Shown: positions 9,254 through 18,291, counted from the stretch's first letter. The stretch is 64,000 nucleotides of DNA from Accumulibacter sp032229525 (GCF_032229525.1 NZ_JAVTWB010000107.1:8614-72613); one strand, 5' to 3'. A program made the numbers and translations. Notes: generated from the sequence alone by a model not told the origin.

Positions 9254-10291
9254 TCAGACAACGATGGTTGGCGCTTCGCCTTCGCTGCACTGCGAGATAC
9301 TGCCGATGACCACTGCCGGCTCGCCGGCGTCACCCAGGATCTGCAACGCCTGCTGTACGCTCTCGCGGGCAACGACGACGACCATGCCGATACCGCAGTT
9401 GAAGACACGGTGCATCTCGCTGTCGGCAACACCACCCTCCTCCTGCAGCCAGTCGAACAGCTTGGGGCGTTGCCACGCCGCCTGGGCGATCTCGGCCTTG
9501 ACCCCAGCCGGCAGGATGCGCGGGACGTTGCCGGTCAGGCCACCGCCGGTGATGTGGGCCATGCCCTTGACCGGCAGCGCCTTCATCAGCGCCAGCAGCG
9601 GCTTGACGTAGATGCGCGTCGGCGCCATGACCGCGTCGGCCAGCGTCTGCTCACCATCGAAGTGTGCGTTAAGATCAGCACCCGAACGGGCGACGATCTT
9701 GCGTAGCAGAGAGTAGCCGTTGGAATGCGCTCCCGATGACGGCAGTCCGAGCAGGACGTCTCCGGGCGTGATCGTCGACCCGTCGATGATCGCCGACTTC
9801 TCGACGACGCCGACCGCAAACCCCGCCAGATCGTACTCGCCTTCAGGATACATCCCGGGCATCTCCGCCGTCTCGCCGCCGATCAGCGCACAGCCGGCCT
9901 GCTCGCAACCGCCGGCGATGCCCTTCACGACGCGCGCGGCGACGGCCACGTCGAGCTTGCCGCAAGCCAGATAATCGAGGAAGAACAGCGGCTCGGCGCC
10001 TTGCACGAGAATGTCGTTCACGCTCATCGCCACCAGGTCGATACCGATGGTGTCGTGACGCTGCAACTGAAAAGCCAGGCGAAGCTTGGTGCCGACGCCG
10101 TCGGTACCCGACACCAGTACCGGCTCGCGATAGTTCTTGGGCACCTCGAACAAGGCGCCAAAGCCGCCGATGCCGCCAAGTACACCCTGGCGAAGCGTTT
10201 TTCGCGCAAAAGGCTTGATTCGTTCGACAAGTTCGTCGCCGGCATCGATATCGACACCGGCGTCGCGATAAGAGAGAGATTCCTGAGTCAT
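9254..10291 (-). CDS. purM: Phosphoribosylformylglycinamidine cyclo-ligase (AIR synthetase)
   Basis: A 345-residue PurM that catalyses ATP-dependent ring closure of FGAM to AIR, step five of de novo purine synthesis, in the cytosol. Hallmarks are the N-terminal 'SYRDAGVDIDAG', 'GGIGGFGALFEVP', 'SGTDGVGTKLRLAF', 'LIGGETAEMPGMY' and 'HITGGGLTGNVPRILP'. Length and motifs are complete. It is divergent from hda, a conserved arrangement in betaproteobacteria (often with an AI-2E permease), with a 142-base promoter region between the two starts. Confidence 0.97.
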   Translation of the reverse strand: MTQESLSYRDAGVDIDAGDELVERIKPFARKTLRQGVLGGIGGFGALFEVPKNYREPVLVSGTDGVGTKLRLAFQLQRHDTIGIDLVAMSVNDILVQGAEPLFFLDYLACGKLDVAVAARVVKGIAGGCEQAGCALIGGETAEMPGMYPEGEYDLAGFAVGVVEKSAIIDGSTITPGDVLLGLPSSGAHSNGYSLLRKIVARSGADLNAHFDGEQTLADAVMAPTRIYVKPLLALMKALPVKGMAHITGGGLTGNVPRILPAGVKAEIAQAAWQRPKLFDWLQEEGGVADSEMHRVFNCGIGMVVVVARESVQQALQILGDAGEPAVVIGSISQCSEGEAPTIVV

Positions 10292-10433
10292 CTGGTGCGT
10301 ATCCCGAGCAAGGCTGGCGAAGGCCTCATGGTGGTAGAATGGACCACTCTGATCGCCTGACCCCGAATCTTATCCGAAATGGCCCTCCCGCGTGCTGATC
10401 GCGCCGCAAGCGCCGGCCTTTGAACCACCGCCG

Positions 10434-11090
10434 ATGCGCCAGTTAGTCCTTGACCTGCTGCCGGAAACCCGGCCCAGCCTCGACAATTTTGTCGCCGGCA
10501 GCAACGGTGAAGCGCTGACCGGATTGGCGGCGTGGCTCGAACCCACGAACCGCGAATCGCTGTTCTTTCTCTGGGGTGACGCGGGTGCCGGGAAGTCGCA
10601 TTTGCTGCAGGCCTGCCCGGCGCTATACAGCGATGCGCGGCTGGACCCCGATCTGTCGGCCCTCACGCCGGATGGTGATTTCCGCGCCGTCGACAACGTC
10701 GAAGCACTCAGCGACCGGGGACAGATCACCCTCTTCAACCTGATCAATCGCCTGCGCGACAACTCCGGGCGTCTGCTCGCGGCGGCCAGCGTGCCGCCGC
10801 TACACCTCGCCCTGCGCGAGGATCTGCGCACCCGGCTGGGTAGTGGCCTGCTGTACCGGCTGCAGCCATTGAGCGATGCCGAAAAGCTGGCGGCGCTGGC
10901 CGATCAGGCCAGCGCCCGTGGCCTGGTCCTGCCGCCGGAAGCATTCAGCTACCTTTTTTCCCGTGCCCCGCGCGACATGCGTAGCCTGGCGTCCTTGCTG
11001 ATCGTCATCGACCGATACTCGCTCGAGCAGAAGCGTCCGATCACCCTGCCGCTGCTGCGCGAGGTCCTGCAGACTTCACTGAAACTCTGA
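10434..11090 (+). CDS. hda: DnaA regulatory inactivator Hda
   Basis: A 218-residue DnaA-like AAA+ protein without the DNA-binding domain IV. The Walker A motif is GDAGAGKS, and the C-terminus carries 'LFSRAPRDMRSLASLL', the DnaA-type arginine-finger/sensor region. With the DNA clamp, Hda stimulates ATP hydrolysis by DnaA after initiation (RIDA). I prefer the ATG at 10434 because family members begin 'MRQLVLDLLPE', which also resembles the clamp-binding peptide; a GTG at 10392 would add 14 residues. The HAD gene follows at once. Confidence 0.92.
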   Translation: MRQLVLDLLPETRPSLDNFVAGSNGEALTGLAAWLEPTNRESLFFLWGDAGAGKSHLLQACPALYSDARLDPDLSALTPDGDFRAVDNVEALSDRGQITLFNLINRLRDNSGRLLAAASVPPLHLALREDLRTRLGSGLLYRLQPLSDAEKLAALADQASARGLVLPPEAFSYLFSRAPRDMRSLASLLIVIDRYSLEQKRPITLPLLREVLQTSLKL

Positions 11091-11109
11091 CTTGCCCGAA
11101 ACCACGACC

Positions 11110-11775
11110 ATGGATCTTGCCCTCTTCGACCTCGACAACACCCTGATCGCTGGTGACAGCGACTTTGAATGGGCGCAGTTCCTGATCGCCAAAGGGATTC
11201 TCGACCGCGACCTGTACGAAGCGAGGAACGTCGAGTTCTACGAGCAATACAAGGCCGGCACACTCGACATCGATGTTTTTCTCGATTTCCAGTTGCAGCC
11301 GCTGGCGCGCTACCCGCGCAGTGTTCTCGACGCCTGGCTCCTGGAGTTCATGAGCAGACACATCCTGCCGATCGTCGGTGGCAAGGCGCGGACGCTGGTC
11401 AGGGAGCACCTGGATGGCGGCGCGCTGTGCGCCATCGTCACCGCCACCAACAGCTTCGTCACCGCACCGGTTGCCCGCGAGTTGGGCGTTGCGCATCTGA
11501 TCGCCACCATACCGGCTCAGGAAAACGGCCAGTTCACGGGCCAGCCACGCGGCACCCCCTCGTTCCGCGAAGGCAAGATCATCCGGGTCGAGGCCTGGCT
11601 CGAAGCCATGGGACTGTGGTGGGGCAGTTTCGAGCGCAGCTGGTTCTACAGCGACTCGCAGAACGACCTGCCCCTGCTGTCCAGGGTCAGCAATCCCGTC
11701 GCCGTCGACCCTGACCCGACCTTACGCGCCCACGCCGAAAGCACTGGCTGGCCGATACTGAGCCTCCTGGGCTGA
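11110..11775 (+). CDS. HAD-IB family phosphatase (SerB-like hydrolase)
   Basis: A 221-residue haloacid-dehalogenase hydrolase. Motif I is 'LFDLDNTLIAGDS' (nucleophile Asp), motif II lies near 'AIVTATNSF', and motif III/IV is in 'FYSDSQNDLPLL'. The subfamily (HAD-IB, PSPase-like) removes phosphate from small molecules; serine phosphate or histidinol phosphate are possible, but no substrate can be fixed. It is 19 bases past hda and in the conserved hda-HAD-pcnB-folK order. A TTG at 11092 is in frame, but the ATG at 11110 begins right at the conserved core. Confidence 0.88.
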   Translation: MDLALFDLDNTLIAGDSDFEWAQFLIAKGILDRDLYEARNVEFYEQYKAGTLDIDVFLDFQLQPLARYPRSVLDAWLLEFMSRHILPIVGGKARTLVREHLDGGALCAIVTATNSFVTAPVARELGVAHLIATIPAQENGQFTGQPRGTPSFREGKIIRVEAWLEAMGLWWGSFERSWFYSDSQNDLPLLSRVSNPVAVDPDPTLRAHAESTGWPILSLLG

Positions 11776-11875
11776 CGCGGATGGGCGACCGATCAATGTG
11801 GACAGGTGCAATATCGGCTATCATGCCGCGCCGCAGTGTCACATCCCCAGAAGCTACAGAAACCGGACACCATTG

Positions 11876-13231
11876 ATGATCCGCAAGTTCATATCCCGCG
11901 TTCTCGGACGGAAAAACCCCGCCAACCGGGCAGAACCAGCGATCATCGCCGTCGGTCAGCATGGTCTGAAGCGCGACGAGATCAGCCGTGGCTGCCGACA
12001 CACCGTCGAATCACTGCAGGAGAGCGGCTACCAGGCTTACATCGTCGGTGGTGCCGTTCGCGACCTGCTCGCCGGCCTGACACCGAAAGACTTCGACGTC
12101 GCCACCAACGCCACTCCCGAGCAGGTGCGTCAATGCTTCCGTCGCTCGCGGATCATTGGCCGCCGCTTCCAGATCGTGCACGTCAACGTGGGCTCGGAAA
12201 CCATTGAAGTGACCACTTTCCGTGGTCACCACAGCGACAACGGCAGCAGCAAGGGACAAACCGACGAGCAGGGCCGCCTACTCCGCGACAACGTCTTCGG
12301 TAGCCAGTCGGAAGACGCCGCGCGCCGCGATTTCACGGTCAACGCGCTCTACTACGACCCGGCGTCCGAAACCATCGTCGACTACCACCACGGTGTCGCG
12401 GACCTGCAACAGAAAACCCTGCGCATGATCGGCGACCCGAAGACGCGCTACCGTGAAGACCCTGTACGCATGCTGCGTGCCGTGCGTCTGGCGGCCAAGC
12501 TCGGCCTGTCAATCGACCCGGCGGCCAGGCGACCGATCCGCGAGATGGCCGAGCTGATCGACAACGTGCCACCCTCCCGCCTGTTTGACGAGATGCTCAA
12601 GCTGCTCACCTCGGGCCACGCCGTGCGCTGCATTACGCAACTGCGTGAAGAAGGACTGCACAACGGCCTGCTGCCGCTGCTCGACGTGATTCTCGAACAG
12701 CCACTCGGCGAACGTTTCGTCATGCTCGCGTTGGAGGCGACCGATCGTCGCGTCGCCGAGGGCAAACCGATCTCTCCCGGTTTCCTTTTCGCCACCCTGC
12801 TCTGGCACGAGGTGCTGGCGAAATGGGACCTGCTCAAGGGCAAGGGCGAACCGCCAATGCCGGCGCTTTTCCTGGCCATGGACGAAGTCCTGCACGTGCA
12901 GGCCGGAAAACTCGCCATCACCCGCCGTATTGCTGGCGATATCAAGGACATCTGGGCTTTGCAGCCGCGCTTCGAGCAGCGCTCCGGCAAGCGGCCCTAC
13001 GGCATTCTGCAACAGCCGCGCTTCAAAGCGGGCTACGACTTCCTGCTGCTGCGAGCCGAATCAGGCGAAGTAGACGAGGCGATGAGCGTGTGGTGGACCG
13101 AATTCCTCTATGGCAGCGACGAGGCTCGAGCTGCCATGTTGTTGCCACCACAACCCGGTGAAGCAAGAAAGCGCCGCCGCCGTCGGCGCCCCTCGGGCGA
13201 TGCTGGGCAGACCCCCGGCGTTGCCGAATGA
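11876..13231 (+). CDS. pcnB: Polynucleotide adenylyltransferase (poly(A) polymerase I)
   Basis: A 451-residue class-II nucleotidyltransferase. The head domain has 'YIVGGAVRDLLAG' and the catalytic pair in 'PKDFDVATNATPEQV'. The neck has 'RRDFTVNALYYD' and 'YREDPVRMLRAVRLAAKLG', typical of bacterial PcnB. The end is Arg/Lys-rich ('KRRRRRRPSG'), as expected for an RNA-binding tail. The enzyme adds poly(A) tails to RNA 3' ends and promotes decay and plasmid copy control. The ATG at 11876 ('MIRKFISRVL') is chosen since the mitochondrial-like basic start is conserved; upstream codons are not. folK follows. Confidence 0.95.
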   Translation: MIRKFISRVLGRKNPANRAEPAIIAVGQHGLKRDEISRGCRHTVESLQESGYQAYIVGGAVRDLLAGLTPKDFDVATNATPEQVRQCFRRSRIIGRRFQIVHVNVGSETIEVTTFRGHHSDNGSSKGQTDEQGRLLRDNVFGSQSEDAARRDFTVNALYYDPASETIVDYHHGVADLQQKTLRMIGDPKTRYREDPVRMLRAVRLAAKLGLSIDPAARRPIREMAELIDNVPPSRLFDEMLKLLTSGHAVRCITQLREEGLHNGLLPLLDVILEQPLGERFVMLALEATDRRVAEGKPISPGFLFATLLWHEVLAKWDLLKGKGEPPMPALFLAMDEVLHVQAGKLAITRRIAGDIKDIWALQPRFEQRSGKRPYGILQQPRFKAGYDFLLLRAESGEVDEAMSVWWTEFLYGSDEARAAMLLPPQPGEARKRRRRRRPSGDAGQTPGVAE

Positions 13232-13280
13232 CTCTCGGCCAGCGGCCCGCTACCCGGCCAACCCGGGACCATGGCTGCCG

Positions 13281-13838
13281 GTGATTCGAAACAGCGCAGG
13301 AGCGTCGACGCCGCCGGCTGCGCACGCCTCGCCAACCCGCCAGGTGCCGGGCGCCCCACACCTGGCTTTCGTCGCCCTGGGCGCTAATCTTGCGGATCCC
13401 ATGGCGCAGGTGTGCGCCGCCAGCGAGGCGCTGGCCACCGTGCCCGACTCCCGATTGCTCCACCGTTCCTCGCTTTATCGCACGGCACCGGTCGGCATCC
13501 GTGGCCAAGCCGATTTCATCAATGCCGTTGCCGCGCTGGAGACCCGGCTCGAACCTCAGCAACTTCTCGACGCCTTGTTCGTCATCGAACGTCACTTTGG
13601 TCGGCGCCGCGATTATCACCATGCGCCGCGCACGCTGGACCTCGACCTGCTGCTGTACGACAGCGTGATCGTCGACAGCGAGAGCCTGTGCTTGCCGCAC
13701 CCACGCATGCACCTACGCGCCTTTGTCATCGCGCCCTTACTCGAGCTTGCACCGCAGGCACTCATTCCCGGGCGCGGTCAGGCTGCCGCCTGGTTACCGG
13801 CAGTCAGCATGCAACGGATCGAGCGGCTGACCGAATAG
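13281..13838 (+). CDS. folK: 2-amino-4-hydroxy-6-hydroxymethyldihydropteridine diphosphokinase (HPPK)
   Basis: The enzyme transfers pyrophosphate from ATP to 6-hydroxymethyl-dihydropterin in folate synthesis. The core starts 'LAFVALGANLADP' and shows 'YRTAPVGIRGQADFINAVA', 'RDYHHAPRTLDLDLLLYD' (Mg/ATP-binding Asp residues) and 'LPHPRMHLRAFVIAPL'. The true start is uncertain: GTG 13281 gives 185 residues, and GTG 13344 would begin just before the core. No ATG in frame is well placed, and neither candidate has a good ribosome-binding site. It follows pcnB as in related genomes; panB is not next to it here. Confidence 0.9.
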   Translation: MIRNSAGASTPPAAHASPTRQVPGAPHLAFVALGANLADPMAQVCAASEALATVPDSRLLHRSSLYRTAPVGIRGQADFINAVAALETRLEPQQLLDALFVIERHFGRRRDYHHAPRTLDLDLLLYDSVIVDSESLCLPHPRMHLRAFVIAPLLELAPQALIPGRGQAAAWLPAVSMQRIERLTE

Positions 13839-14030
13839 CCCTCGGCTGGTCGGCCGTTGATCGACACTGAGCCACCCCATCTCCTACCGCGCGCGAGCCT
13901 GCTTCAATCGGGGCCGCTCGTCCAGTGCCATCAAACGTGTTACGTGCACTTGATTGGCGTGGTGGCCGAAGTGGGTGGAAGGTCTCGTCCCTGCCACTCG
14001 CGTCAGCAACACGGTTTTTGTCTTGTTCAC

Positions 14031-14609
14031 TCAGGACATCGCCGTGCGCCCCATCAGGAAGAACTCGTCGTTCGGCCGCATCGACGTCATGTTCGCCAGT
14101 CGGTTCGACATCGCGAAAAACGCCGCTACCGCACCGATGTCCCAGATGTCCTGATCCGCAAAGCCGTGTTCGCGCAAGACCGAGAAATCGGCATCGCCAA
14201 CCTCCTGCGCATGCAGCGATACCTTCAGCGCGAAGTCGAGCATGGCACTCTGCCGCGCCGTGATGTCCGCCTTGCGGTAATTGACCGCCACCTGGTCGGC
14301 GATCAACGGATTTTTGGCGCGCACGCGCAGGATCGCGCCGTGGGCGACGACACAGTACTGGCATTGATTGGCCCCGCTGGTAGTCACCACGATCATCTCG
14401 CGCTCCGCCTTGCTCAACCCGCTGTCCTTTTCCATCAGCGCATCGTGATAGGCGAAGAAAGCGCGGAACTCGTCCGGTCGATGGGCCAGGGTGAGAAAGA
14501 CGTTGGGGACGAAGCCCGCCTTCTCCTGTACCGCAAGGATGCGGTGGCGAACGTCCTCCGGCAGCTCGTCGAGCGCCGGAACCGGAAAACGACTGATGGC
14601 CTTGTCCAT
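14031..14609 (-). CDS. Peroxidase-related enzyme, AhpD/carboxymuconolactone decarboxylase family
   Basis: A 192-residue all-helical AhpD-like protein. The redox motif is seen: C83 and C86 in 'NQCQYCVVAH' with H90, preceded by the proton-relay Glu in 'KAEREMIVVT'. Such proteins reduce peroxides through the CxxC pair or act as disulfide reductases. The start is three bases after the phaJ-like stop, so the two genes are one operon. The electron donor and substrate are unknown. The stretch from the folK stop to this gene's end (about 190 bases) holds no gene. Confidence 0.88.
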   Translation of the reverse strand: MDKAISRFPVPALDELPEDVRHRILAVQEKAGFVPNVFLTLAHRPDEFRAFFAYHDALMEKDSGLSKAEREMIVVTTSGANQCQYCVVAHGAILRVRAKNPLIADQVAVNYRKADITARQSAMLDFALKVSLHAQEVGDADFSVLREHGFADQDIWDIGAVAAFFAMSNRLANMTSMRPNDEFFLMGRTAMS

Positions 14610-14612
14610 GGC

Positions 14613-15044
14613 TCAGCCCTCGCCGGCGGTGCAGTAAAGCGTCGACTCGCCTTCGATCACCGTCTTGCCGTTCACGCTGCAGACCGAATCCATCGTGCAG
14701 CGCCGCCTGGCGACATTGACTTCGCGAACGGTCACCGTCGCGGTCACCGTATCGCCAATCCTCACCGGCGCCTTGAACTTGAGCGTCTGTCCGAGATAGA
14801 CGGTCCCCGGCCCGGGCAGCTTGTTGGCCAGTACGGCAGAAATGAAACCAGCCGACAGCATGCCGTGCGCGATGCGACCGCCAAACTGCGTGGTCTTGGC
14901 CCATTCTTCGTTGAGATGCATCGGGTTGATGTCGGTCGAGATACCGGCGAAGAGGACGATATCCGCTTCGCTGACCGTTTTGGCAATGCTCGCGCTCATG
15001 CCGGGTTGCAGATCTTCGATGTTGTAGCCGCCAAGTGAATTCAT
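14613..15044 (-). CDS. phaJ: MaoC family dehydratase, PhaJ-like (R)-specific enoyl-CoA hydratase
   Basis: A 143-residue single hot-dog domain. The hydratase-2 motif is present in 'AGISTDINPMHLNEEWA' (catalytic Asp and His) followed by 'GRIAHGMLSAGFISAVL'. Such enzymes hydrate trans-2-enoyl-CoA to (R)-3-hydroxyacyl-CoA, feeding beta-oxidation intermediates to PHA synthase. The ATG at 15044 matches the family start; a longer frame upstream is weak. The thiolase at 37.6 kb is not linked, and no PHA synthase lies in the window, so the PHA role is inferred from family. It is the first gene of an operon with the AhpD-like gene. Confidence 0.85.
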   Translation of the reverse strand: MNSLGGYNIEDLQPGMSASIAKTVSEADIVLFAGISTDINPMHLNEEWAKTTQFGGRIAHGMLSAGFISAVLANKLPGPGTVYLGQTLKFKAPVRIGDTVTATVTVREVNVARRRCTMDSVCSVNGKTVIEGESTLYCTAGEG

Positions 15045-15124
15045 CGCTCTCTCCATGGTCAGACGTGGTTGATTTGCTGCATGATACACAATCCAAAAAA
15101 CCCCTGCTTTGACAAGGATAACCC

Positions 15125-16003
15125 GTGACCGCCAATGCCGACTTCGACAGTCTCGTTCCAGCCATTCCGTTCAGCCGCCGCAGTTTCATCGTCACCACGC
15201 TGGGCGCCGGCTTTGCCCTGGCGGTGCACCCGGTGGCCGCGCAGACGGTGATCACTACCGACGCCAGCGGCCTCAGCGCCGGGGAGATCACGATCAGCAA
15301 GGCCGATGGCGCAATGCCGGCCTATCGCGCGCAGCCGGCCAAGGGCAGCGGCTGGCCGGTGATTCTGGTGGTGCAGGAGATCTTTGGCGTTCACGAACAT
15401 ATCAAGGACGTCTGCCGCCGCTTGGCCAAGCTCGGCTACCAGGCGATCGCCCCCGAGCTCTACGCGCGACAAGGCAACCCGCAGCAGTACAGCAGTGTGG
15501 ACGAACTGCTCAGCAAGGTGGTGAGCAAGGTGCCCGACGCGCAGGTGATGGCCGATCTCGACGCTTGCGTCGTCTGGGCCAAGGCCAATGGCGGCGACAC
15601 TGGGCGATTGGGCATCACCGGTTTTTGCTGGGGCGGGCGAATCACCTGGCTGTATACAGCGCACAATCCACAGGTCAAGGCCGGCGTCGCCTGGTACGGC
15701 AAGCTAGTCGGCCAGGCCAACGAGCTGACCCCAAATCAACCGCTCGACATCGCCGGCAAGCTGTTCGGGCCGGTGCTGGGCTTGTACGGCGGCGCCGACC
15801 AGGGCATCCCGCTGGAAACTATCGAGCAGATGCGTAAAGCCCTTGCCCTGGCGCCCAGTCAGGCCAGCAGGGCGTCGACCATCCATGTCTACGAGGGCGT
15901 GCCGCACGCCTTTCATGCCGACTACCGGCCCAGCTACCGCAAGCAAGCGGCGGAGGACGGCTGGCGGCGCCTGCAGGCGTGGTTCAGGAAACACGGCGTC
16001 TGA
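15125..16003 (+). CDS. Dienelactone hydrolase family protein, Tat-exported
   Basis: A 292-residue alpha/beta hydrolase. Residues 1-40 form a twin-arginine signal ('FSRRSFIVTTLGAGFALAV', R18 and R19), so the protein is exported folded to the periplasm. The catalytic triad fits dienelactone hydrolase: Cys168 in 'GFCWGG', Asp in 'LYGGADQGI' and His in 'VPHAFHADYRP'. The start codon is GTG with AAGGATA upstream. Substrates of exported members are poorly known; aromatic-ring breakdown lactones are the classic ones. It is divergent from the phaJ operon with 80 bases between starts. Confidence 0.9.
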   Translation: MTANADFDSLVPAIPFSRRSFIVTTLGAGFALAVHPVAAQTVITTDASGLSAGEITISKADGAMPAYRAQPAKGSGWPVILVVQEIFGVHEHIKDVCRRLAKLGYQAIAPELYARQGNPQQYSSVDELLSKVVSKVPDAQVMADLDACVVWAKANGGDTGRLGITGFCWGGRITWLYTAHNPQVKAGVAWYGKLVGQANELTPNQPLDIAGKLFGPVLGLYGGADQGIPLETIEQMRKALALAPSQASRASTIHVYEGVPHAFHADYRPSYRKQAAEDGWRRLQAWFRKHGV

Positions 16004-16024
16004 TCGTTGCCGTCGGCGGCAGCG

Positions 16025-16778
16025 TCAATCGCCGCCGCAGCCACCCCCACCACCACAACCGTCGCCACAGGAATCTCCACCATCGCTATCGCTACCGCCG
16101 CCGCTACAGCCGCCACCGCAACCGATATGGCCCGCACAGAAGGGCGCGCCGGCACCCACTTTCGCGGCCGCAAGACAATCGAGTTGATAGCCGAAGCCGC
16201 CGCTGATGCCCAGCATGGCGTCGAGGGCGAAGAGCAGCGGCAGTGATTGCGGCGCCTGTGGGTTGATCGCCTGACGTTTGCACGACAGTCGCCAGGCACG
16301 CTTGATGCCGTCCTGGGCGTCGGTCGGCTGGCGCATCGCTTCGGCCGGCGTATGGTGCAGGAAGCGGCCCAACCCACGGTCGCAAAACTGCTGGTACTGG
16401 CGGGTGAACAGGATGAACTCGTGCCAGGCATCNNNNNNNNNNNNNNNNNNNNNNNNNNNNNNNNNNNNNNNNNNNNNNNNNNNNNNNNNNNNNNNNNNNN
16501 NNNNNNNNNNNNNNNNNNNNNNNNNNNNNNNNAGGCATCGCCACCAGCCGCTTTCTTGCCTCGCGGCAGAGCTGGAAGTACTCGCGCAGGCCATCGAAGA
16601 CCAGGGCCCGTTGCGCTGCGCTCAGCTCCGGCCGACGCGCGGCCAGACGCCGGTCGAGAACTTTCCCGTAGGGATAACCGTCGATAAACTGCTCGCGCCG
16701 GTGCCGGATCAGCGAACGCCACCAGGCGACCGTCGCGATGACCAGCCCGAGCAAGGCCAGCGCGAGCAGCAGCTTCAT
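16025..16778 (-). CDS. GRDP-like glycine-rich domain protein (interrupted by an assembly gap)
   Basis: The gene is cut by 100 N. The part before the gap (from 16778) has one membrane anchor ('LLLALALLGLVIATVAWW') and a charged helix ending 'KRLVAMP'. The part after resumes with 'DAWHEFILFTRQYQQFCDRG' and 'GRFLHHTPAEAM', which match the plant/bacterial GRDP (DUF1399) domain. The last 30 residues are Gly/Cys/Ser-rich ('CGGGCSGGG' and 'CGDGCGGGGGCGG'). The two parts are in different frames across the 100 N, so the gap length is nominal. Function unknown. The Cys-rich tail suggests metal binding or surface cross-linking, which is speculative. Confidence 0.75.
16433..16532. other. Assembly gap of 100 N
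   Basis: Exactly 100 undetermined bases, a nominal scaffold gap. Both flanks carry AGGCATC (ending at 16432 and starting at 16533), so the break occurred at a short direct repeat. The protein on both sides belongs to one family, and relatives have only a few residues between 'AMP' and 'DAWHEF', so the true missing stretch is probably tens of bases. Confidence 0.95.
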
Positions 16779-16795
16779 CTACGCGCCGGGATGCA

Positions 16796-18247
16796 TCACA
16801 CGGTACTGAAGCACAGGTACTTGATCTCGAGGTACTCGTCGAGCCCGTGCTTCGAGCCTTCGCGGCCCAGACCGGACTGCTTGACGCCGCCGAAAGGCGC
16901 CACCTCGTTCGAGATGACGCCGGTGTTCACGCCGACCATGCCGTATTCAAGCGCTTCGCCAACCCGCAGGCAGCGGCCGACGTCGCGCGAGTAGAAGTAG
17001 GCGGCGAGACCGAACTCGGTGTCGTTGGCCATGCGGATCGCTTCCGCCTCGTCGGAAAACCTGAAAACCGGCGCCACCGGCCCGAAGGTTTCCTCACGCG
17101 CGACGCGCATCTGCGCTGTCACGTCGGCCAGCACGGTCGGCTCGAAGAAGGTGCCGCCAAGCGCGTGGCGACTGCCGCCGGAAACCACCCGCGCGCCCTT
17201 GTTGAGGGCGTCGGCGATATGCTCCTCGACCTTGGCCAGCGCCGCAGCATCGATCAGCGGCCCCTGCGTCACGCCTTCGTCGCTGCCTGGTCCGACCCGG
17301 AGCGACTGCACACGCCGGGCCAGCCGGGCGACGAAACTGTCGTAGACACCGTCCTGAACCAGCAACCGGTTGGCGCAGACGCAGGTCTGGCCAGTGTTGC
17401 GGTACTTGGCAATCAGCGCCCCTTCGACCGCCGCGTCGATATCGGCGTCGTCGAAGACGATGAACGGCGCGTTGCCGCCGAGCTCGAGCGACAGCTTCTT
17501 GATCGTCGGTGCGCTCTGGGCCATCAGCAGCCGGCCGATCTCGGTCGAGCCGGTGAAGGACAACTTGCGCACCACCGGGCTGGCGGTCAAGGCGGCACCG
17601 ATGTCCACCGGGTCTCCGGTCAGCACGTTGAACACGCCCTCCGGCAGATCGGCGTCATGGGCGAGTCGGGCCAACGCCAAGGCCGTCAGGGGTGTCTGTT
17701 CAGCTGGCTTGACCACCACCGTGCAGCCCGCGGCGAGCGCCGGCGCCACCTTGCGGGTGATCATCGCCAATGGGAAGTTCCAGGGCGTGATCGCCGCGCA
17801 GACGCCAATCGGCTGGCGGATGGTCAACAGCCGCCGGTCGGCCAGCGGCGCGGGGATGGTTTCACCGTAGGCACGCTTGCCCTCCTCGGCAAACCACTCG
17901 ACAAAGGACGCCCCGTAAGCCACTTCACCGCGCGCTTCGGCGATCGGCTTGCCGCATTCGGCGGTCATCAACTGCGCCAGATCCTCGGCGTTTTCGATAA
18001 TCAGTTGATACCACCGACGCAACACCGCCGCCCGCTCTTTGGCGGTCTTCGCCCGCCACGCCGGCAGCGCCGCATCGGCAGCCGCGATCGCCCGCCCGGT
18101 CTCGACGGCGGTCATCAGCGGCACCTCGCCGAGTGTTTCGCCGCTGGCCGGATCGCTAACGACCAGCGTACGGCCGTCGTCGGCCGCTTCCCAGCGCCCG
18201 TCTATGTAGCAATTGGAGCGCAGCAGGCGCGGATCACTGAGGTGCAT
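16796..18247 (-). CDS. gabD: NAD(P)-dependent succinate-semialdehyde dehydrogenase
   Basis: A 483-residue aldehyde dehydrogenase of the SSADH subfamily that oxidises succinate semialdehyde to succinate, linking GABA or 4-hydroxybutyrate breakdown to the TCA cycle. Seen: 'ITPWNFPLAMITRK' (cofactor site), Glu255 in 'LELGGNAPF', catalytic Cys289 in 'GQTCVCANR', and a second Cys291 two residues on, the redox-switch pair known from SSADH. The C-terminus ends 'EYLEIKYLCFS', typical of GabD. No GABA transaminase is adjacent, so the substrate source is unknown. It is convergent with no close neighbour and 44 bases from the divergent NlpC/P60 gene. Confidence 0.93.
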   Translation of the reverse strand: MHLSDPRLLRSNCYIDGRWEAADDGRTLVVSDPASGETLGEVPLMTAVETGRAIAAADAALPAWRAKTAKERAAVLRRWYQLIIENAEDLAQLMTAECGKPIAEARGEVAYGASFVEWFAEEGKRAYGETIPAPLADRRLLTIRQPIGVCAAITPWNFPLAMITRKVAPALAAGCTVVVKPAEQTPLTALALARLAHDADLPEGVFNVLTGDPVDIGAALTASPVVRKLSFTGSTEIGRLLMAQSAPTIKKLSLELGGNAPFIVFDDADIDAAVEGALIAKYRNTGQTCVCANRLLVQDGVYDSFVARLARRVQSLRVGPGSDEGVTQGPLIDAAALAKVEEHIADALNKGARVVSGGSRHALGGTFFEPTVLADVTAQMRVAREETFGPVAPVFRFSDEAEAIRMANDTEFGLAAYFYSRDVGRCLRVGEALEYGMVGVNTGVISNEVAPFGGVKQSGLGREGSKHGLDEYLEIKYLCFSTV

Positions 18248-18291
18248 GAGAATCTCCGAATTTTTGAAAACCGCAGTTTATACTGTGCGCC

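Noticed and set aside
13804..15300. A 498-residue minus-strand open frame over the phaJ and AhpD-like genes
   Set aside because: Both genes are real in another minus-strand frame with intact active-site motifs.
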